A DNA stretch of 64,000 nucleotides, taken from assembly GCA_036346395.1 (NCBI GenBank), contig CM070603.1:53612868-53676867 (forward strand), read 5' to 3'. The notes under the pieces were generated by a model. It was not told where the DNA came from. It was given only the letters and a program-made list of their open reading frames with translations, and did not search any database. This document shows positions 23,066-35,891 of this stretch, piece after piece. The position numbers and the translations under genes were made by a program. The DNA is from Hsuehochloa calcarea. Its lineage: Eukaryota; Streptophyta; Magnoliopsida; Poales; Poaceae. Every line of letters starts with the position of its first letter. Position 1 is the first letter of the stretch.

Positions 23066-23400
23066 CTCATAATCCGACTACACAACTCCAACTAGAGGAA
23101 ATCAAGAAGCGGAACCCCAATTCTTGGTCGCCTAAGAAGGAGATTTTAGGTCGCCGGGATAGTAAAGATTGCAGCGACCAAGAAAATGATCAATTTTTCT
23201 TAGGCCCGTCCAGAAAGAAATAGAGAAAGAAGAAGAGGAGAAGAGAGATAGATGGGTAGAATGCGGCAAAAAGCCAACTCCCATGAACGAAATAAATAAA
23301 TAAAAACTGAAATCGAAGAGCAAAACAGTGGGGAGAGAGAAAAAGTCAGTATCGATGGGGATGTCGGGGAGTCACTAATTACCTGGTTAATTAACAATTA
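23066..23400 (-). promoter_or_regulatory. 5' leader and proximal promoter of the RLCK gene
   Basis: On the minus strand the sequence before the ATG at 23065 has CT-rich tracts (ttctcctcttcttctttctc, near 23220-23245), common in plant leaders. No unambiguous TATA box was located. Confidence 0.35.
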
Positions 23401-25763
23401 ATACGGGGGTTTAATTTAGAGGGCAATTGCATTCGCATCCCTGAAGAAAATGTTTATTTGTATTTTAATCTTCCTAAAAACAACTTGCGCTGGGGTTTCA
23501 AAAGAAAAGGGAAATTGCTTGGTGTAAGCTTCATCTTTTCTACGAGGAACAGTAGGAGGTCCCTATTGTGTATATATTAATGTAAATTTTTAAAAAATGT
23601 TTTGTGTACAGAGAAATAGGAAAACAAAAAGGTTACTACTATTAGGGGCAAAGAACATCAAACAATTGTTTATAGCCAATCAAAAAAAGATTATCTATGA
23701 TCTTCTTTAACTCGTGCAGATGCAGAGCAAATTCACTCTAAAAAATATTTTTCCAACTAATAATATTCGACGTGATATTATCAAACACTTTGTCATTCCT
23801 TTGTTTCCAGATATGTTATGCTGTCATAATAAAGATTTCCATATAGAACATAGAATTGAAGATTAATCTTATTCTTTCCACTTTAAGTTAAACATCATCC
23901 TATCATCCCAATTAATGTCAATGGTGTTCCAATATGATTGACTGAATTGGCAGCCAAAGAATAAGTGGTGTAGAGTTTCTTCCTCTCTACCTAAACATAG
24001 AACACATTATTGATCATCCTTAATATTATAATGTCGCATGCGCTACATGTCTTTTGTGTCCATTTGTCCATTAAAACTAGCCATACAAATACCTTGAGTT
24101 TCGTCTTAAACGCTTATGGACATGTAAACTAAGCCGAGGGCGATATTCCGAGTGTATTAGATAAGATTAAAACAGTGAAAATGGGTTTTCTAATCAAGTT
24201 TGTAGGGAAAGTCCCAAAATATGATTCGGTTCGAGAAATTGTTGTCAAGCCAAATAAATCTTAAACTTAAACGCTAGTGATAAAGTTATTTTCCAAGGAT
24301 TCCTTGGAAGGGTTTTAAAGAGGGATCCAGATCTTCTACTATAATGCATAAGATCACTGTGTGAATAGTACTCGACAGTGGTGCTGCAGCAACATCGTGG
24401 AAGCAGTGAAAGATTTAACATGCCAATTTTTTTATTGTATCAATACACTGTAGTTTTTAATATGGACTTTTATTTTTTTGATCAGGCGGTGCAGATCGTC
24501 TTCTAATATCGAGTACTAAAGAGGTAGATTGGTCTCTTGCCATTGGGGACAAACTGGAGTTTAAGTTTTGGTGGGGCGCACGACTGTAAATCTCCCTAAT
24601 AAGTTTAATCCGCGCCGTCGTTAGCGTCTTGCAGAGCGACATGTCATACCAGATAGGGCTAGCTGGTCAAAAGTGCGTGATTTGCTTTGCTCCATCTCAA
24701 AACGTTCGGCATGGCGTGGCGCGCGTTGACAAAGTCAAAAAGCGGGCTAATCACGACTAGCCTTTGGTTATCTGCAGATTAAGACATCGATATATCCAAT
24801 CCATCCATGCATACGAACTGAAATCACCATGATAATTAGCCTAGAGAAAATGACGAAATGAATGGTCGTGGGCCACGGTCGGCCACGACGACACCGGTGG
24901 GCCCCCACCGTTGCACCGCACCCACGCACGCCATCTGCCGGTCTGCCCCGTGGTTGGTTGGTTCGACGGTTTGACCGTAATTTGTATCCCTATCTCTACC
25001 CCTTCTGCTACTTTAAAATTAAAGTTGATGATCATCGATTATTTTTATCTTTTTGATATCTATTAAATTAGCGAGTAGAGTAGCAACAACTCAAATTGTG
25101 TCGCTGAGTACGGTTAACAACCCGATATGATAAGATTACGATTTTTTTATTACTTATAGCAAAGTATGGATATTGACCTAATAAACAATAAAAAAAGAGA
25201 TGTATGGCCTACCTGAACCAATGTATTGGTTTCAGTGTGATGCCACCGAGTGAATAGACCTACCACGGTATCATAGCACCGTAACTCGACGAGGACGTCT
25301 CCTATAGCCTCTTAGGTTTGTACCAAATTTCACGGCAATTTAGATATATTTAACATTTTGCTACAGTTACAGTGTGTCACACTTTCTTAACCATTTACCG
25401 TACCTATTATAGATTTGTCTCCTAGTCAATTTTTGTCACAATGGCGAAGATCGTTTTGGCCACCACAAAAACCGTGGTCCGCCACACTTGTCACACAAAA
25501 ATATGATAAATTTTGAAAAGCAAACCCGGTGTACTTGCGCTCCTGTCACTGCGCTATACACGGGTTATCAAATTTCGTTGTCAAGCTGACAATTACTTAC
25601 ATGCGTGATATATCACTATACGTAGATTTAGGTGAAGCGTACAATTAATAGGAATTCCGGTGAAGCTAGCGTACTATAGGAATTTAATTGGCGTCTTCTA
25701 TACGGGGCATGTCGTTTTTTTTTTAAAAAAAAATGGAAATTGCATTGTTCGTGTGCCTTCCGG
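23401..25763. other. Gene-free spacer
   Basis: AT-rich sequence with no frame above background and no bounded element. Regions around 23700-24120 look like old non-LTR or pararetro-type debris, but I could not assign them. Confidence 0.3.
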
Positions 25764-26541
25764 TGTTGGTCATATACCCTAGAGGCAATCATATAGATAA
25801 TTATATCACATCTATATTTATGAGTTATTGAAGTAATGTTATTTTATTTCTTGAATGAATTATTATTGATAAAGATTAACAAGTATGTGACTTACTTTTT
25901 AACTTATATAATGTCATTCTAAATGTATCTTTGGTCGGACGTCACTGGTTGAAACACTAGTGATTTCATCGACGTGCTCTAAGTTGGATCAGGCTGCTCC
26001 AACTCTTCTTCCGCCGCACTGCGCGTCTGGTGGTAATGATCTATGATCTCTTGCTTGCATGACATCCTAGTTTACGTGGTAGAATTTTGGAATTATCAGC
26101 TAGTGTAGCCTACCCGCATCTCTTCAGTGGTACTAGACCCATCTTGCATAGTTTTTTATCTAGATCAGTTGCATATACTTGATATGTGGGAGTAGTGGAT
26201 TAGATCTATTGTTGGTCTAGTATGGTAAACTAGATTGGTTCATATGAATAGAACGATCTAGGCACTGGTCGATAAGATCGATCGACTTTTCGACCTTTGT
26301 AGATGGGTTTGTAGGTGGTATGAGTCAAAAGTATCATATGGTCTTCTGCGCTTGTTCACGACCACATTGCATGAGACTCCTATCGGTCGGAATTCCACCA
26401 TCGGGGGTATGTCGCAGTGCGTGGTCGTACCAAGGCAGTGATTAGATTGGTTCGAAATAGGGTTAATATGATTAATCTGATGATTTCCATAGCTCGATTA
26501 GGTGAATGAGATTCATGTCTTGAAAAAAATTCGAGAGCGCT

Positions 26542-28671
26542 TGTAACACCCTGGCTATTCGGAAGCCAAGATGTCACCTAAATAAAGTAACATATAACCA
26601 TCAAGCGGAAGAATTTAAACCATAACTCATCTAAGGACATTAAGAGATCAAACTTTAATAGTATAATGGCAGGAATAAAGACTGAATCCAAATAATTATA
26701 TCAAAGGGGTGATCAAGGACCACAAACAGTACTTAAGCAACCATAACATGGAGAGAGATATCAACCACATCTAACTTTATTTATTACAGTCCATCAATTA
26801 ACGAATGAAAGACATAACCAAGTCTTATTATTGAAACTGGAGTATGGTGAAATGAATGAATAGTGTGTGTCTACTCCCTCCCAATAGAGTCATCATCAAC
26901 GATCACCTAAAATAAACAAATAAAGCAAGAATGAGTCCGAGACTCAGCAAGTACAGTGAATAATTGGACATACAATGAACATGAACAAGACAATAACATT
27001 AAAGAATATGAACATAACACCGAATGTACATATAAATGAATGGATTTAATGAAATAAAAGGACTGCACACATGTTTATACCGGTATAGCTAGTGACACAC
27101 CTGTCGGTGTTCACTTAAGCCCGCATTTAACAAAATACGGAGATCCAAATCCCGTATGAAGAACGTTTCATCGGTGTCCAAATCTGCCCACATTAGAATA
27201 GTGGGTCTTACGTGCCCATACTAGAATTGATGGGTCTTTATAATCCACTCCCGTGGATGGAACATGACGATGGAACATGACAATGGACGCATGTAATGAA
27301 CTATGAATAATGAATGACATCATCGCTAATCATGGGAATAACACATATGAAAGGGACATAAACATTGAATCTTCTCATGTATCATATAAAAACACAATAC
27401 GGACATCAAGCATTCAACATTCACAAATCTTAAGAATATCAAAGTACTTGCCTTCTGTGTTGCGACGCGTTAGTAGGCAACGAAGGTGCTCCTAAACCCG
27501 AAGCCTCACCGCCTACACAAGTACTCAAAATAAGAACAACATGGTATAGGATGCTATCAGCAATGTTCTACAACACCTTCTCGATAATCCCAAGAATTAA
27601 CTAATAAACCTGTTATGAAAACAGACAACCCAATCACAGAAATGAATCTGGACAGCAGCACGAAATAACTCAAATATATTGATCTGGGACTTGGAACGAG
27701 GTGAGCCCAGATCCTATGAAAACTTAATGAACATATCTATAAAATTCTAGTTGGCAAGATCTCTCAATTCGGCCAAAATAAAATGCTAACCGGTAGATGA
27801 AAGTACAAGACAGTTTCTGTCTAGACAAAAAGGACAGCAGTAAAGAACAGATTACAACTTTTGATCTACAACTCCGATTAGGGTGTTCTTTATCATTATG
27901 AAAAGGTTATAAAAATTTCTACAATAACCTAGTTGGGTGAAAATCCTGAATCTTCCATTATCATAATCATAATTTAAAAGGCAACTTGACAGTTCATTCT
28001 CGTCAAGAATTCAGGACAGCAGGGAAGATCATACCATAACTTTTGATCCGTACGTCGGAATTAGGTGTTCTTGGCGGCTACGGAAAGCTAAGAACAGTAT
28101 ATAAATATCTCTAGGAGATGAACATCTCAAATTCAGCATCTAAGAACCCGAAATTGGCCACGCAACCTACTGGACAGATCTGGATTCTAACAGCAGTAGC
28201 AATTCGATCCAACAATCTTAATCGATTTTGCATCTAGTCTGAATCAAATAGTGATGAAAACCTTCGTTACCCTTGTAGAACCTTAGGAAGACGCTGAACA
28301 TTCCCCACGAAGAAGATCTCCTACTTGTCCCTCTTCCTTCCTCTCCTTTTTGGCCGACAAACCGGCAGATTCCCTCGCCTTCCTTCGCGAATAACCAGCA
28401 GCAGGGAAGAAGGAGAGGGGAGGTGGCGGCTAGGGGGAGGAAAAGGGGAAGGGGTGACTTGGTTAGGGTTTAAGGGGAGGAGGAGGGGCGGCTTGGGCTG
28501 GCCCAACATGGGGCCCCTCTCCCCCTTCTGGCCCAAATAGGGTCGGCCAATTGGCTGCCAAAGCCTGGGCCAGAAGCCCATGTTCCAAAGATTTCCCCCA
28601 AAACTGGAATTTTGATAAATCTCCCTTTCCCGAATACAATTCTTTCTAATTGAAAATTTTGAGGTATTACA
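26542..28671. mobile_element. Solo LTR, 2130 bp, Gypsy-like, TSD GCGCT
   Basis: It begins TGTAACACCCTGG and ends GAGGTATTACA, giving TG...CA termini. Perfect 5-bp direct repeats GCGCT flank it at 26537-26541 and 28672-28676. No internal retroelement genes lie between, so it is a solo LTR left by LTR-LTR recombination. Its right end has GC-rich, purine-rich sequence near 28380-28500. Confidence 0.88.
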
Positions 28672-29699
28672 GCGCTGCCCTCGACCAGCGAGGGATGCTA
28701 CCCCTTCGAACCCCGCCCGCTAACCGGCTAGCGAGATCGTCGTGTTAGGTAATCGTGGTCGTGTTATATATATGGTAATATGTGTTCATGTCACCCGATA
28801 GAATTGGATTCTATGCATAACTCAGTTTTGTAGGGATTGATGTGAATAGTATGGCCTATAGTGTATGTGATGCATGTATGAATTTTCATAGCATGCGTGT
28901 CATGCTGTGAGATAGCCATCGAGCTACATATTATTGTATAACGGTCCACGTGATGACTTGTGATGCTTGATATTATCCTATATAGTTCATTAATAGCTTT
29001 TAGAAGTAATTGCTTAGTAGATGAATGCAGTTGGAGATTTCAAGCATGATGGCTTGGAGGACAGGAAGCATGGTGATGGAGATCTTTATGTCAAGGGTCA
29101 TACTATTTCACAGTTTAACATGGTTATCTGTGAATGTTTATTCATGTCAAGCTATTGATCATGGTTATCATTAGATGTGTTAATATGGTAGAATAGTATC
29201 TCTCAAGAAAAATAAGTAAATTTGGTGTCTTTCCGATTGCTACGACCATCACGATTTTGATTGTTAATTGGTAGGTCTACCAAAGTAGGGTGTCATTAAC
29301 TATCATAATAAGATAGGGTGGGTAGTGGACACCCATATGCATAGTATTGGTTTAACTTGATAAGACTATAAAAACAATTTTGGGCCTTAATGATATATGG
29401 ATCTTGAACACACTGTATGATGTTAGAGTGAAACATGGTTTAGAACCTGTAGTGGGAGTATCTTTTATTGATTATTGATGATTAAGATCGACCAGGTATA
29501 GACTGTTCCCACAGAGATACGACCAGGTCCAGACTAGTCGCATGGTGATACGATCAGATTCAAACTAGTCGTATGGAGATACAAGCTAGTCACAGAATAG
29601 TCGAACATAATCACAAACATGAGTGTCTAATAGAAGGTCTTTCTTAAACATAGTGCTGAATTTTTGCATATACTTATCTTGTAGATCATAGCACCTACT

Positions 29700-30540
29700 A
29701 CTTCATCTGCACCTACCTTTAATGTACGATCTATTCTTGAGAAAAAAGTTGAATGGAACAAATTTCATTGACTGGTTTTGAAATTTGATAATTATTATCA
29801 AACAAGAAAAAAATGAATATGTTCTAGTGGATCCATATCCCAAGAAATCGAATGTTGATACTACTCGTACTGAAAATAATGCTTATGAGAAGCATTGGAA
29901 TGACGCAGTCGATGTGCACTATCTTATGCTTGCTACCATGAACTCTTAGCTTTAGAAGCAATATAAGACCACAAACACTTACAATATGATTGTGAGTCTA
30001 AAAGGTATGTTTTAGGATCAAGCAAGGGCATATAGGTTCAATACCTCTAAGGCATTGTTTTGTTATAGGCTGTCAGAAGGTAACCCGATCAATCCTCATG
30101 TGACCAAGATGATTGGTCACATTGAGATCTTGGAGAATCTTGGTTTTCCCCTTAGCCAAGAGTTGGCCACTGATGTGATTCTCTTATCGCTCCTTGTGAG
30201 CTTTGAGCTCGCCATATTGAATTTTCATATGAATGGAATGGAGAAGTCAATAACTGAGTTGCATGACATGCTTAAAGGTGCTGATGAGAGCATCAAGAAA
30301 AGTTCTAATCATGTGAGGATGGTTCAAAAGGCTACCAGCTTCAAGAAGAAGGGTAAATCGGGAAAGGCAAATGGCAAAAGAAAGACTCAAGATGCGATCA
30401 AGAATCTCAAGGCTAAGCTTAAGAAACTCAAGCTGGGTCCTAAGCCTGACATAAAATGTTATCATTGTCATGAGACTGGGCATTAAAAGAGAAATTGTAA
30501 GAAGTACTTACTTGGCAGAAATGAAAAAGAACAAAGGAAG
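29700..30540 (+). pseudogene. Copia gag remnant with zinc knuckle
   Basis: Conceptual translation gives typical Copia gag segments: KLNGTNF near the start, VDPYPKK, then an uninterrupted stretch from 30055 (RLSEGNPINPHVTKMI, ENLGFPLSQELATDVIL, NFHMNGMEKSITELHDML). A Lys-rich region and the zinc knuckle CYHCHETGH follow. The codon after CYHCHETGH, at 30484-30486, is a stop. Several stops lie before 30055. Protease, integrase and RT are absent. Confidence 0.8.
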
Positions 30541-30548
30541 TAAGACTT

Positions 30549-31480
30549 TGTAAGATCGAGGAGGCCAGCTAAAGGGAGTGAATAGGCGGTTTTAAAATCT
30601 ATTGGCTAAAACTGAGTTTTATGCGGAATTGTAAATCAATTCGGTTTTCCATAATTAAAGCCTAAATCAACTAGTCTTTACTAAATACACCAACAATATG
30701 TACTATTGATAATGATCGCAATCATTCAAAGACATGAAAGCAATTTAATGCAAGGAATGTAAATTGCACAAAGTAAAACACAATAGAACAAACCACAATG
30801 ACACAATGATGTTTTACTGTGGTGTTCGGAGACTTGTCGGTCTCCCCTAATCCACGTCGAGGTAAGCCCAAATTAATTAGATCGGCTCCACGAATTAAGC
30901 CAAATACCTCAATTCCACTAGTAGTAGCCCTTTCCCGCTCCGGGTAGGTGAGCTCCAACCTTCACAACACGACGGGTCTTCTCGCAAACTTCTTGAGAAG
31001 ATCACCGGTCCACAACGCCTCCACGCCATCTAGGTGTCGGCAAACACCAAGAGTAACAAGCCAAGCCCCTTGCTTGACTCTCACCACGTGCAACGAATGC
31101 ACACGCTCAAATGTATATGAAATCCACCTCTAGATACAATACATGCAACTAGAGACCTCTCTCTTTGCTCATAAGGTGCAACACATGCACAATTGAGAGG
31201 AGAACCTCACACTAGCTCAAGTGAGTGAAATAAGATGCCAAAGAAAGTCTCACACCGGCCAAGGAGGTATTTATAGCCCCCATAACAAAAATTAGCCGTT
31301 GGGAGCAGAAAATAGCAAACTCAGCAAAATACGATAGTACCTCAATACAAAGGCCGGTACTACCGATTTTTGCTCAACGGTCGAAAATGGTGCATTGAAT
31401 GCTCAAAAATTAGCTGTTAAAATTTTTTGTGCGGTAGTACCTCTCTTCTCTGGCGGTACTACGACAGTTCAATTTTAGCA
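30549..31480 (+). mobile_element. LTR-like repeat beginning TGTAAGATCG, truncated
   Basis: The start TGTAAGATCGAGGAGGCC and the following gtgaatag-gcggttttaaaa are a recurrent grass LTR start. The same sequence in opposite orientation occupies 59328-60257, with shared words such as acctcgg/ccgagg, aattaattNgat and ggtctcccctaat. Its far end is not marked by a target duplication; it merges with a Gypsy LTR fragment near 31480. Confidence 0.6.
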
Positions 31481-31846
31481 CAGACGACACTCGGTAAAAA
31501 GGTCATAACTTTTGATTTCGGTGTCGAAATTGAGTGATCTTGGGCTCTTTGGAAATCTTATTCAAAGGGTGTCACCAGGGGAGGAGGCGCAGGGAGTGGT
31601 GGAGGTGGCGGCCAAGGGGAGTGGAGAGGGGTGGCGGCCAAGGGGGGCAAGGCTAGGGTTGCCCCCCCCCTATGGCTGGCTGCCCCCTCCACCTATGAGT
31701 CGAAAATGATGTGGGCCGGAGGCCCACAACCCAGGTTATTGAATCTTTGCAAAAAAAAACCCCCTCTAAACTTTTGTTAATTCAATTTTCTAATCGGCTC
31801 TCCTCCTTGAATTCTTTTCTTCTTAAATAAATTTTGGGGTATTATA
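31481..31846. mobile_element. 3' end fragment of a Gypsy LTR related to the solo LTR at 26.5 kb
   Basis: Shared features in the same order with 28020-28671 are ggtcataacttttgat, a GGNGGCGGCCAAGGGG-type GC-rich block, a run of C and A, and the end AATTTTGGGGTATTATA. No duplication of target is visible. Confidence 0.55.
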
Positions 31847-32265
31847 ATGATACCTCTTTATCTATTTGAGTATACTTCAATAATGATTATAAGATATCCT
31901 AAAGCGAGTTCCATGAAAATTTCAATAAAGCCTACTTTTATAGCAAAATTTGTGTATATAGTTCTTTTATATATGAAAAGGGTATATAGAAGAAAAAAAC
32001 AAAGGGCTCAAACTTTTTCAATCAAGTCGCATTGGAGTATCTTATAATTGGTATTTAAGTATACTGAAAATGATAAAGAAGTATAATATATACATTTAAG
32101 TGATATACTAAAAGTGAGAGTAGATACTCCAAGAGTACGTAACGGGCATTCTTCTTTGACCCTTGCGGTTTGGTGCTATTTTTTTTCTTCAAACCACGTC
32201 GTCTAGAAGAAGATAATAATAAACTGCCAGAAGCAAGAAATGTGTTACTGTATTTTAATCGGTAG
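31847..32265. other. Gene-free AT-rich spacer
   Basis: No coding frame or bounded element that I can support. Confidence 0.3.
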
Positions 32266-32270
32266 TCCAT

Positions 32271-34113
32271 TGTGACGACCCGCACCATTTGCATATTTGT
32301 TAACATAAAACATTTTAATTTCATTGCATCAAAAAGATTTTACAACATTTGTTTTACAAGCATTTACAATATTTTTGGCAGTAAATAACTAAAACCCTAG
32401 TTCTTCTCTTCTTGCCGTCTGTATTAGTTAGTAATCGTAATTGAAAGTATTCTTGTGACAAGCAGGCGACCACAAATTCTTTCCCCAACAAAGCGGCCCG
32501 AGAATCGGATACATCTCGGCCCGGTAAACAAAGCGGCAAAGAAGCACCATGAACACAGGGCAATACATTCCCCCTTGAAAGCGGCCCGCACAAATGCATT
32601 CCCAAAGAAATACATAGCATGCGAATGCATCCCCAAGCCAAAGACAAATGCATCTCCCTGGCGGAAGAATGCACCTCCCCAAAAATGCATTCCCAAAAAT
32701 ACATTTCCCTTCCAGCGATAATGCATTCCCTTCCGAAGCCAACAACAATACATTCTCCCCACCACGAGAAATGCATTTTCCCCAAGATAGCCACCGGTCC
32801 ATCTCCCTGCAAAAGCCAACGACCCGAGTTCATCCCTCCAGTGAGCTAGTAAAGCCCGACCCGATATTCATCACCCAGCACAACACACAAGCCATACATT
32901 TCACCCCAAATCACTTCCCGGATCTACCAAGCAAGCAAAGCCAGCAAAGCCAGCAAACACAAGTCATCCATTCCATTCCATCCACGGCCAGTGAGAGGCA
33001 AGAACCGAAGGAGGTTCAACTCTGCATCTCCCCAAAGAAGAGCGGCGAAGCGGCGGCGAGGCGGAGGAGGAACCCCAGTAGCGGCGACAACCAACCCAAC
33101 CCAAAGATCGGCAACGAGCAACCAGAACCGAGGAGCAGAGAAGGAGAGCACCACCAAGCCAGAGATCGCCATCCCTTCTCCCCAACCTAGATCCATCACA
33201 AGGTAAACCCTAGCACAAATCAATGCTTGATCATCATCCATTCACATCACGGGTTCCAAATAGCATCAACATAGATTGCAATCCTTTCCATCTCGGAGCG
33301 ATGGTTAGGAGGAGTAGAGTACCTAGGGTTTCGATGGCCGGCCGGGCCATACAGAAGCCATGGCGGCCGTGGCCGAGGCGAGCCGGCCGGGCAGCGGCGG
33401 GAGGGCGATACTAAAAGGGCAGTGGCGAGAGAGGGAGAGTCGGCGGTGAGGCGCGAGAGAGTGAGAGGAGAGGCGAGGTGAGAGGCGGCGGTGGAAGGAG
33501 TCGTGAGAGAGAGAGAAGTGAGGGAGTCGTGGCAGAGGGTTAGAAGAGGAGAGGGGAGAGAGAGAGGGGTGAGTTAGGGTTAGGGTAGATTAGGTGTAGG
33601 TTAACAGGTTCTAGTTAGTTTAGCCAGAGTGGTTTGATTTACGAGTATAGAGCGTGAGTTCAGGTGTCGACAATAGATCGAGCTTAACCTAGAACGATTT
33701 TTAGCGGAAGAGTGCTAACTGGGTCAGTTCCAAAAAGTTTTGTTAAATTAAAAATTGGCTAACGTAGGAGTCGTATTAGCATTTTATTCATCTACTATCA
33801 CCAAAACTTAACTAAGTATTTATTTATATATTATTAGTAGCTTTGCTCTGAGGCGAACCAATCAAGCGAGGAGAAGGCGATAAGAGATTCGTCATCGTCG
33901 ACCTTTCCAAAAACTCTAAAGGCAAGCGATCCTCTTGAACATCAATATAGCTAATTTAAATGTAAACCGTATATTGCTCTATCATATATGTACTGCATCA
34001 AAACTATTTCTCAAAATCAAATTGGATTGAGATGATGAGAAAGATAAGAAAGATGAGAATGAGAATGAAATTGAGAATTACTATGTGGGTAAAGGGGCCT
34101 TGATAGAGAAAGA

Positions 34114-34150
<37 letters not shown>

Positions 34151-34979
34151 GTAAGATGTGGGACCCTTTACCTCAACTATAATATAAGGACTAACAAAAC
34201 TCTTACTCGGTCGGTAAAATCGGTGCCAACCATTTCCCTTGCTACATTTTAATTCTCCATTAGCGGAATGTTGGACACGGAGGATAGCCGGTCCACGGAG
34301 GATAGCCGCCCCAACCAACATTGTTGGAACTTCGGTGGACGTCGTATTACGAACTTGAAGTCGCATCAAAAGAAATGCGATGGACCTAGCTCATAAAGAG
34401 TTCGGGATAGCTATGGGTAAAGTGGCGCAAGCTGTCTCTGAGGAACCGCTAGGGTCTTTCTTCTTTCAGTGACTAGTAGTATTTTGAATTAAAATTGCAA
34501 CTTAATGTTTTAATGTTTATTTTCGAATGAGATGATTTTAGAATTTGTGATAAAGACCGAGAGATCGATCATGCGAAGGCATTGTTTGCTATTAATGCTT
34601 CTTTGAGTATACATACTCAACCTTGTTAGTATCCTCCTTTGTTAGATCCTAGTCGTGGGAGCCATCCAGAGTGGGACGAAGGACTTCAACCAATCTGAGG
34701 AGGAGAAGGCACCAATGGCGAGGACTTAAGCGAGATGGAAGCCATCTTTGACTCGTGGGGCGAATAGGAGGTGGTAGTTGAAGCACTCGAGATCGTGTAA
34801 TAGCCTTATTAAGAACCCTAGTCTTATGTGGCTACTACTGTAATAAAGATGTCGGTTCTGCTGCGCAACTCTGATAAAATGGCTTGCTATTCGTCGGAGC
34901 GGTGTTCTACCGGGCAGACGAATAGTAATCCGTATGCCTAAGTGTGATTACCCTAGAGGTAATGACACGGGGCGTCACA
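32271..34979. mobile_element. Solo LTR, 2709 bp, same superfamily as the Gypsy at 38.6 kb, TSD TCCAT
   Basis: It begins TGTGACGACCCGC and ends GGGGCGTCACA. Perfect 5-bp direct repeats TCCAT lie at 32266-32270 and 34980-34984. The last ~1.1 kb is collinear with 40215-41454 (gatcctcttgaacatcaa, aaccgtatattgct, aaaactcttactcggtcgg, gaggtaat). Its middle (32900-33600) is GC-rich and full of short frames that are not genes. Confidence 0.9.
34114..34151 (+). repeat. (GAT)n microsatellite inside the solo LTR
   Basis: Twelve near-perfect ATG/GAT triplets. The equivalent place in the related LTR near 40420-40450 has only a short imperfect version. Confidence 0.9.
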
Positions 34980-34984
34980 TCCAT

Positions 34985-35891
34985 CGAGTAGGTGGTGGAT
35001 ATAGATATACCTTGGTTTATAAATGCAGAGTAAGAATTTGGCCCAAAGAAAATTACTAATAGTAGTTTCTTGGTGTAATTTGACGATTGAGCACGTATGT
35101 CTACACCCTATTCCCTCTGTTTCAGACACGCAACATGCACGGATATCGCGAGTTAATTGACAATGCAACATGCACGGATATTCCAATTTCAAATTCATTG
35201 CACATTGAGATTAACAAAAATGAGAAAATTCTGACACACAAAGGAATAAGGAGAAGAAGAAGAAAAAGACAAATGTTACTGTGCACAGCACACTTTTCTT
35301 GTTTGGTTCTTATAACATAGTTTGTTTTTGAAGTCCATACTTTAAAGGGATACACAACACACTGCATGCTCTATCTATAATTTTTAAAAGCAATTTTTCA
35401 TGTTAATTTGGTGCCTAAACCAAAAGTTTTTGAACTCACGCACCAAATTGTGCTTGTGGCATCTCCTCGTACTTATATCCCTATGTACTATGCTACTATT
35501 ACTCCTATCCCTCAGAGAGAGAAAACCCATAATATACCATTGTGTATCGACACAACAAAAGATTTGTTAAGACGGTAAGTCACACGACAAAAACCTGGAG
35601 CTCTAGGCTCTACGCATATACGCTTTCTCAAATGCACGCGTCAGTATGTGTCATAACGCACGCTGTGCAAACACGCTAGCTAACTTCATGGTTAGAGCCA
35701 GCAGATAGCTAATTAACATAAATCCTTCATGATTGATTAGAGCCGTCTCAACTCAAGCAGCATACGTACACTGCAATTCTAGAATCTGGAGGATAACTAA
35801 CAAACGAAGAACACATACATCACCTCCTACAGCCATTAGTTTTGTACCAAAGCATCTGAAACCTGATCAGAAAATGGATCCGAATGACAGA
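34985..35891. other. Downstream flank of the ERF gene
   Basis: AT-rich, with a direct repeat of the words acatgcacggatatNc (35133 and 35168) and a GAAGAAGAAG run at 35250. The last ~100 bp probably include the 3' UTR of the minus-strand ERF gene. Confidence 0.3.

Larger units (their letters stand above)
25764..30548 (+). mobile_element. Decayed Copia-type retrotransposon, 5' half, interrupted by a solo Gypsy LTR
   Basis: It starts TGTTGGTCATATACCCTAG, a common start of Copia LTRs in grasses. The next ~230 bp match 53640-53830 (cttgaatgaattat, agtatgtgactt, cgtcactgg, gacactagtgac-type words). A solo Gypsy LTR sits at 26542-28671. After it come leader sequence with repeated GACCAGGT/ACTAGTCG words (29485-29610) and a gag pseudogene (29700-30540). 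The rest of the element is missing, replaced at 30549 by another LTR-like sequence. Confidence 0.65.

Noticed and set aside
32354..33414. Cluster of frames up to 180 residues on both strands
   Set aside because: All lie inside a solo LTR with perfect TCCAT duplications; composition of a GC-rich LTR explains them.
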